NCBI RefSeq assembly: GCF_963576615.1
Contig: NC_088708.1
Location: forward strand, 57,213,196 to 57,277,195
DNA from: Watersipora subatra
Taxonomy: Eukaryota > Bryozoa > Gymnolaemata > Cheilostomatida > Watersiporidae
DNA length: 64,000 bases
Direction of reading: 5' to 3'
Below the pieces are notes generated by a model. That model was not told the origin of the DNA. It saw nothing but the letters and a program-made list of their open reading frames with translations, and did not search any database. The position numbers were made by a program, and so were the translations under genes. Below, one piece after another: positions 25,101 through 34,100 of this stretch (the first letter of the stretch is position 1; each line of letters begins with the position of its first letter).

Positions 25101-28100
25101 GAATAGAAAACCAATTGTAGCCTAAGTGTTATATTATGCTACAACTAGAGATGATAGTTATAAAAACATAGAATGAGAGTAGCAGAGTTATAAACAATAT
25201 CAACCGGTTCCGCGACCATTCATGTAAAAACGTTCGTCGATGCTGGAACTATGATCTCATGATTGCACACTTGAGATCTGTATAAACATCGCCTTTGTCA
25301 ATCATTGTTGTATTTCATTCACACAAAAAAGGAGCATAGACTACCAAATTCATCTGCTGAAGATTATCACTGCAATACACCATCAAGAGACATTCTTACC
25401 ACAAAAAGACTGTGATAAGTCTTTAGTATGGGTATACAAATACAATATTAACCTGACGGTAACTGATAGAACTAAGGCTAACTAAACAACAACTGGGTAC
25501 GCTGTTGTTAGTCACATAGATATTCTCTGCAGCAAGCATGCTGAAAGACAATCTACGGTCTAATCAACAGATAATCACAATTCCATTCTGAAAATACAGA
25601 AGCTAACAATGTAAGTAGTTCACACTCATTTTGTAAACAACCACCTCTGACAAATAGCTTCAAAACCTCGTCTGCTGGCTAACTATTCCACCGTGTTGAG
25701 AATATAAAAACATTGGCACAATTAACTCACTGTATTTGCCTATCCACATTGTTAAATTCGTTGTCAGCATCTGTGAACTCCTTCCTGGCAGCATCTGCAA
25801 TATCCATTAGCTGACGGGTTTCATCAGGATATGGCGGCATCATAACATCATCGGCAGAAGATGACGACTCCTGGTCATCACCACCTTCATCTCCCTCCTC
25901 GTCAAAGTCATCCTAAACAAAGAATTCATGATTACTAGTACTCTGACTGTCCTGTGCACGGTGAGAGATCACTGTGAGAGATCGTCATGAGTCAGATGCA
26001 GTAACTAACTACAAGATTATTCCAAGATACAACAAGGCAGTCTATTGGTGCCGGTGTTGAGTCTACAAAGGTCGATGTCACGGGTTTGAAACATTGCATC
26101 GTACAAATACAATGTTTGTTCCCCAAACATCCAACTGAGGCTTTGGAAAGATGGACAGACAGACGGACACAGCTTTTCGACTAATGATTCAACTTTGAAC
26201 AATCACTCATTATTGTTTTGCTTGTTTAATGGACAACAAAACTATGCAATTGGAACAAAGGGAGGTGAAAAAAGAGTGACAGGATTTATCGGCACATTAC
26301 GTTAGTAAAAATGTCTGCAATCAATTCAACTCTTTGCATACCTCATCAAAGTCAGCATCATCATCATCGTCGTCCTCACCATCATGTTCATCCAACTCTT
26401 CCGTAGGAGAAGGCACGGGCTCGACAGGTGGACTCTCTATAGGGTCCACCCCCTCTGGGCTTGGCATCCTGTAAGAATCTTTTATTTTGGGCCAGACAGT
26501 AGTGGCGAAATGTTCAGAGTCTGACGAGTCAATCGCTTCTCCCACGAGGATAGTTATCTCCTCTTCTGATACTTGACCATCTGAGTTCGTATCAAACTCC
26601 TCTCTTGCCTGCAGCTCCGTTAGAGTCACACTAAAATGCAAAAGTAGCGGTTTACTACTAAATCCTTTCAATAAATTTTTATTATACAAAATTAGTTCAC
26701 CATTCTAACATGATAACGGTACAGGCAACTGCAGCGCTGTAGATTTGCATGGAAATGCGTTCATTGTAATTTAGATTAAACATTCAGAAATTTAAAAACT
26801 ATGAATCCAGTAAATGAAGCTTTAGGTGGTAATTAAGAAAATGCAGTGCTTGAAAAGATTTCTTCACTATAAATTGCGAAATAATGAAAGCAATTTGAAA
26901 AGACAGTTGAGACAGTAATTAAGTTTAAAGAAAAAGGTGTGAAGAAACTCACTGCTCATCTCCATTCGTGTCGAGCTGCTTGAACACATCCATGGCAATA
27001 ACTTTCTCCTTCTCAGCCTCACGCAGTTTTTGCTGTTCTTTCCACCAGTCTTCATGAAGTCCCTTGGCAGCCTTCTCCGGCTCCTCGGCAGCCAATTTCT
27101 TAGCCTGTCATCCAATCAGATACATTGACAATTAAACAGTCGTAAGGACTCAACAGTAACTTACAGAAAATAGAAGAATTATTTTCAACATCTTTTATGT
27201 AAATAAATATTAGTAGCAGTTCATAACAAATGAATACGTTATAATAATATGTCTAGTACTTGAAGCTCTATACTCTAGCTCTCCTCAGTTTTGTATCAAT
27301 ATTCAAACCACGATGCTAAGATTGAGATGCTAAACATGATATTCTTTTAAATGCTAAATAAACCAAGTTGATTTGTTAACACAAACTCAACGACATCCTG
27401 AAATTTGTGAAAGACTTTGTAATTAGTTATATGCTGTTGTTACAAGAAACCCTCAGACTCGGCCAAGCAGACATGAATTAAGAAAATATTATGTGTAAAC
27501 CAGTGTAAAATTTCAATCAAGCTGTTGAGTGACTTAAAGATATTCTTATTACAAGATATTGTTCATCAGTTTTTAATGGATTCCCCAATTAACTTGTATG
27601 ATAAAGTTTTGCCAAAACCAACCGCCCTACTTATATCATCCTTGGTAGGTTTGGAAATTTCAACTGACACTGCAGGAAACGAAGAACTTGATTTATCTAC
27701 CCTTGCTGGACTTTACCAGTCCACTGTTTCAGCTTTAAATTCAAAATATTTTAGTAAATTATGAAAAGGAAACAAACATGACAGAGTTATTCAAGGGGTG
27801 TAAGTCACCTCTAGCTCATCTCTTCGCTGCTTCAAGGCATCTCTATCCGGTCCAAGGGTAACGAGTAGCCCTTGTTTTTCTGCCTTAGCCTGTTTTCCTT
27901 GCTGCGAATACTCCGCACGTATTTGATGACCTTCCTCGATAAGACGTCTTTGGGCTTCCAACTCTTCCCGCATACTTTTGCCCATCTCAATGCAAGTATT
28001 CTATAACATATAATAACAGGCTTGCTCAGCATGTTCTCATGGTAATGTATAAATCTATGGACCGTGATTGAACAATGTGTACAATTTACTCTAGCCAGAT

Positions 28101-31100
28101 TTAGGTATGGTAACCATATCTAATACTAATCTGTATGAAAATCATTTGTACCTGATCATCACACACTGTTCTTTCCATTATGAACTTATTCAATGGGTAG
28201 ACAAATCCAAACTGCACAGATATTAATATTGATATAACTATTCAAACAAACCCTATGACTTTGACACGGTATTATAGTGAGTGTAGTAATATCTATGTAA
28301 CCAACTTTGAAAGGGAAGATATTTATGGCAGCTAATCACATAAACAATGGCAACTGCAGTAGCGTTTAGTTCATGATTTGTGCCACTTGAGGTAGATCAT
28401 GACATGTGTCACTTCATTTTCAAATCATGACAAAAAGAGAGATGATCAGTTAAATAAATAATAATATACTGCAATATCGCGTCGCTATTGGCCTTGTTAG
28501 GACAGCTTGCTAATAAAGCGTGTAGACGATACCTGGCAATCAACTTTATGTTCGTACTCGTCAGATCCATCACAGCAATCGCACACTCCGTCAGACACCC
28601 GTGATGAGGGTATAATCTCTGGCTTATAGCCTAAATTCATACAATAAAACTTTCCATTGCGACATGCCGCAGTCCCTGGCTCATCGGTTCCATCAGCGCA
28701 GTCGCAGTAGTCATCATTAATTTGCTCGAATGGAATGGAGAGACTGCCATCTAGGCAGGTAAATGGAACTCCGGGCTTGTAAAAGCTTCCCTCTATATAA
28801 CATAAATCAAGTGAGTATCAACCATTGCATCAGGAACTACAATACATCGAGTATAGTTAGCATCTTGAAAAGTTATAAAATATATTTTCCATGCATACAG
28901 TTAAGGGGTTAAGGGTTAACTGATAGCATTTTAAAATTACTCATACAACTTTAGCATCATTTACAGCAATGATTTTACTGTTGAAAAGTTAGAAAACTTC
29001 TTCTCCATGCACATAATTAAATGCTAACTGATAGCATTATAAATTTTCTTATATTTATAACAATATAATCATGATATTTCATTTTTAGCAATGATTTTGC
29101 TGTTGGTAAAACTGGCTTTGGATACAAAAACTGTTGGTATGCAAGCTATTGGTTGTGACGTAAAGAAGACATTTTTGGAGCAAAACAGATATCTGCTGAT
29201 TATCTAATGCGTAAACGTGGCACAAAGAAATATATAAAACAGCCACCATTTTAAATCTGTGCCTATAGTTTATTCGGCGCTTGACACCCACTTGAGTTAC
29301 TCAATGCGGCAGATTATTAACCCTTTCACTGCCATCCATGTACAAATTTAGCTTTCAGCCTACTGCCAGTCATTTTACTGAATATTGCCGATTTCGTTGC
29401 ATGATATGTACACAATTTTTTCAAATCCTATCAAGAACATTTTGTTATATATTTTATGTTGCCAACATGTTAACAAACAGAGCTATGCAAAAAATTCAAT
29501 GTATCTATACTATGTGCATTGCTAAAGCTATGTGAAGCAATCGCTACAAAGCTAAAACGATCCTCTACAATGTTCCTTACTCTTACAAAACTATTACTTT
29601 CACTACCATCAGAGTCAGCGCTGTCACTTTTCATGATCTGAGTAATTAATTATGAATGTGAATCGACTATCATATCATCAACAAAAGCTATTCTGTTTCT
29701 AACACGGGAAGTGCTTGTGGAAGCCATATTACAACTGAAAAGTTCAATCGTCAGAAAAAAATGTTCGTTTTTGACTTGAAACGTCCTAATCAAAGACTAT
29801 AATTTACTTTAGTGCCTTTGGTGAACTGAGGGCCAAAGTACACCAAAGGCACTTCGGTGCTGAGTACCGAAAGTACCAAAGTGTACTTTAATACTTTAAG
29901 CGGAGTTTAGAGAGTGACAATTAAAAAAGATACCTCTTATGTAAAGCAGACAATTGGTAAAACTCCAAACTATTGAATGACACAACATGCGCCTTTAATT
30001 TGTAAATAATGCAACAACTACTTGTTACAACCTTAAGGTACTATTAAAATTCATCATTAAGTAGCCTACATATTTACACAAACAGAGGTTGAAAAATTTA
30101 ATAATATAATTTAAAATGCAACTTGACTTGCTTTGACCCAAAGTTGGCTCCAGTATTTTTATAAGTTTTACTAAATTAATATGTTGGGGTTAATCAGTGC
30201 TTTATACAGATGAACTGTACAGGGATGCAGTGGAGTTGGGCGACCTTTTCCTCAGATGAGGGAGAAGGAAATAATGTTGTCTACACACATACATTACTTA
30301 CAAGTGACTACAACCTATCTAGGCTTGAAAATAAAATAAAAATTCTTGTTTTTTATATATACGGTATGATACATCTGCGGGAATTACATGGATATTTACT
30401 AGAATAAAAAAATTCCCTTTTTCTCACTAAAATGAAACAAGGATTTATCCGCAACATACTATGATGACATTTGCCTCAGTCCATCTAATAAAACTAATTC
30501 TATTATAAAGGAGAACTTGAATTGGTCCAAGCAAAAATGAGGAGCAACAGTACCTTTTCAGGTAGAATACGATTTGTTAAAAGAGATATCATCATTAATG
30601 TCAATGATTACCGTTTTAATAAATTTTCTATCTAGCTCCTATCGCCAAACCTCAAGTGTATCTAGAGCATGTTCTATCATACAGTTGGCGACACTTTCTG
30701 ACTGCCATAGTCTGAAAATATTTAGTTTGCATACTGCAGATTGAAACCTGGAACAAACGCTAAAACGTGTGACACCACGCTTTCTCTGACATTTATATTA
30801 AAGTAGATATTGTTTGTGCAAATTCTGTCAAAAATGGCTGACAACACGCCCGACTTGTCAGTTTCTTGTAAAAAGTATTACGCGTGAATTTTAGCACTGT
30901 ATTTCCCCGGCGTAGCAAAAAAGTACTCTTATGTATTGCACATAGCTCGATGTTCGCATTTCGGGCAAAGTATAAGTAGTACTATACATAGCATATAGTA
31001 AATTGAAGTAAAGCATACTCGGTACACAACTCTTGCATGCACTTCAATTCTATCAGTAATTGTATATTATTTGAAGCTGGGACACCAAATAAAAGGTGCA

Positions 31101-34100
31101 CCATTTCCCCTAAGCCTTCCAAAACATAGGCACTGCGCGTTTTGGGAGATAGTCGTGTTTTTCAGAGCTCTTCGAAAATTTCAAGATTTCTTTTTACAAT
31201 TTCTTTCACATACCTTTTATTACCCCTTTTTATTATCCTTTATTTATATTTTATTAACAGTAACACCAACAGACAAAATACTTTACTGTGGACAGGCAGT
31301 TCGGCCGCTTTGGGCACTGCCTTGACTGGTTGACTTTGAGTGGCCAATGGTGGGCCCTTGGTTTCATCAAGGAGTTTCACTGTCTTGCTAGCAATGTCAA
31401 ATAGAACCCCTAGAGGTAGAAATGCAGTTCAGACTGCTAGTGCCAGTGGTAAAAAATCAGATAGATCTAGATTGGGTAGCAATAGTAGTATTTCTGGCAG
31501 TGGCATAAAGACCTCTGCAAATAAACCTACTTCCCACACTTGTGGAGCTTGTGATAAGGTAGTATCTGAGGAGGGAATCGAGTGTGAAATATGTGTCACA
31601 TGGTTTCACTATTCGTGCACGAAGTTTAGTAGGGAGTTAGCCAAGTCTTTAGCAATACCTGGGGTGCATTGGCACTGTGTTGGGTGTGACCACCCAAATT
31701 TCAAGACCATCGAATCCAGAATTGAGAAACTAGTTGCTGGCTCTCAACAGCACGACCAATCATTAATAGATGTTGACGGGCTAAAGGCTTTTGAACAAAA
31801 AGTTGGTACCTCTCTGATTGAAATTAAAGAACAAATCACTGAAACATTAGAAACAAAACTTGCTACTACCCTAACCGAGTTCAGAGTTCAATTAAATGCA
31901 ACAAACAATCTCATAGAACATCTAAAGAATTCCTGCACTAATGATAACATTGATCTTACTCAGACAGAACAACAGCCCATGGGCACCGGCTCTGCTCACA
32001 TTAAAACTTTTAGCTCAGTAGTCAAATCATCAAATCGGCCTGATGCCACACTAGTGAGCCATCCAAAAACGGCTAAACTTCGTCCTAATAGAGTGGATTT
32101 TGATCCCAGCAAATGTGTTGTTGTACATAGCTTTGGCAACAAAGCTCTGGCGCTCAATCATGTGGCCATCAGGCACAGTATCAGCAACCTGTTAGACAAT
32201 CCGATTATTATGTTTTTGAATCGGTTTGAACATGACAAAAACGACCCTAAACTAATGATACAGTTTGAGAAATCTTCATCTGTTGATCAGCTACTGGAAA
32301 AATGGAATCCCACAACTGAAAATTGTAAGCTAAGACGCCCTCAAAGACCTTCACCGCGCATGGAAGGTATTTGCTTTGGGGTCCCTGAAAATATTTCCGA
32401 AAATGAATTACTCGATTATGTTAAGTTAACTTACCCTTCTTGTGATAAGGTTGTCAGATTTATGTCTAGGAACAAAACAGCTTCCGGTACCGTAAAATTT
32501 ATTTTTAAGGAAATGAATGATCTGCACAATGCAATTGAGGATGGGATTTATATCCAGCAACTTTGCTTAAAGCTAAATGTCGAGAGGGCCCGTCCACCCA
32601 AGCCAAGGCCTCTTCAGTGCTACAAATGCTGGGGGTATGGCCATCTCGCATCAAAGTGCTCTTCTGACAAAATTTGTCGCCGTTGCAGTGAGGAAATCCC
32701 TCCAGAGAATGACCACAAAAATTGCACTAACCCTCTAAAGTGCTGTAACTGTGGGTCGTTGGATCATGATGCAACGAGCCACGGTGACTGCCCTTTGTTT
32801 GAGAGGGTTCTCCAAAAATTATCAAATAGGGAGACCATTAGAAATACTCAGCCATGACATTGATTTTATGGAACTGCAATAGTATCCGAAATAAAACACA
32901 CTATTTGGAAACCCTTGTCCGAGACTACAGTCCACTTGTCATCGTACTCACTGAAACTTGCTTGGATCCACTGGTTTCTAGCAATGAGCTAAAGTTAGGG
33001 GATTATGAAATTTTTCGCAGAGATCGGCCAACAAAAGGCGGTGGCATTTTAGTCGCAATAAAATTAACTAAAGATGTCCAAGTATTGAGTTCCTTCGTTG
33101 ATCCCCTTGAGGAAATGCTTGTTGTCAAGTTGATTATTTACAGCATCCGTGTTTGTTTCGTGGCATACTATCGTCCTCCAAACTCAACTCAAATGAGTTC
33201 GCTTTTTAATTTTTTTGAGGATAGTGCAGATAGTAATTTTGTTTTACTGGGTGATTTTAATCTTCCCGAGATCCAATGGACCCTTGATAAGCCGGTCGTC
33301 TCGCAAGGTGGCCGAGGGCTAGCCAAACAGTTTTTATCTTTTGTTTCAAAATATGATCTTGCGCAGCATGTAACTTTTTCCACCTATAGCAGAGGCAATA
33401 TACTTGATTTGATTTTTTCGAATTTTAAGCCCTGCCCTATTTTTAAGGATGCCGATGTTGGCCTCTCGGACCACACAACCTTGTGCTATGATTTTTCTGG
33501 TTTTTTGCCACAAACTGTTCCTCAGGTTTCCCGCACGACTAGAACGCTTTTTGATTTTGGCAAGGCTCAAGTAGTTAGCATAAGGGAACAAACAGCAAAT
33601 CTTTATAACCATCTTCAAGCTCTAGTGAGTTCAAGTACAACAGATTTTTTATGGAACATTTTTAAGCACAACATTTTAAACATAGCTAATTCACTAATCC
33701 CAGAGCGGAAACCAAGAACTAAGAGATTTTGGCTGTCACGAGAGGCCAGGACAGTGAGTCGTAAGAAAAGAAGACTCTTCCACACTTTCAAAAAGTACCC
33801 TACCCCCCACAATTTACAACAACTAAAAGCGATTGGCAATTTATCCAAACGCCTCATTAAAAGGGATTATAACAAATTTTTAGAATCACACATTACTGAC
33901 AGCCTTAATAATGGGGACTCAAAGCCTCTTTTCCAACTCGTATCCAAGGCAGCAAAGGGGGGAAATAGCTCAAACATAAATCACTTACACAATTGTGTAA
34001 CTGATTCAGATATGGCAATGTGCTTCGCAGAGAATTTTAAATCCGTTTTCACTGTCGATGACGGCCTCACTCCTGAGGTCTCGGCCACTATGTCTGATAG

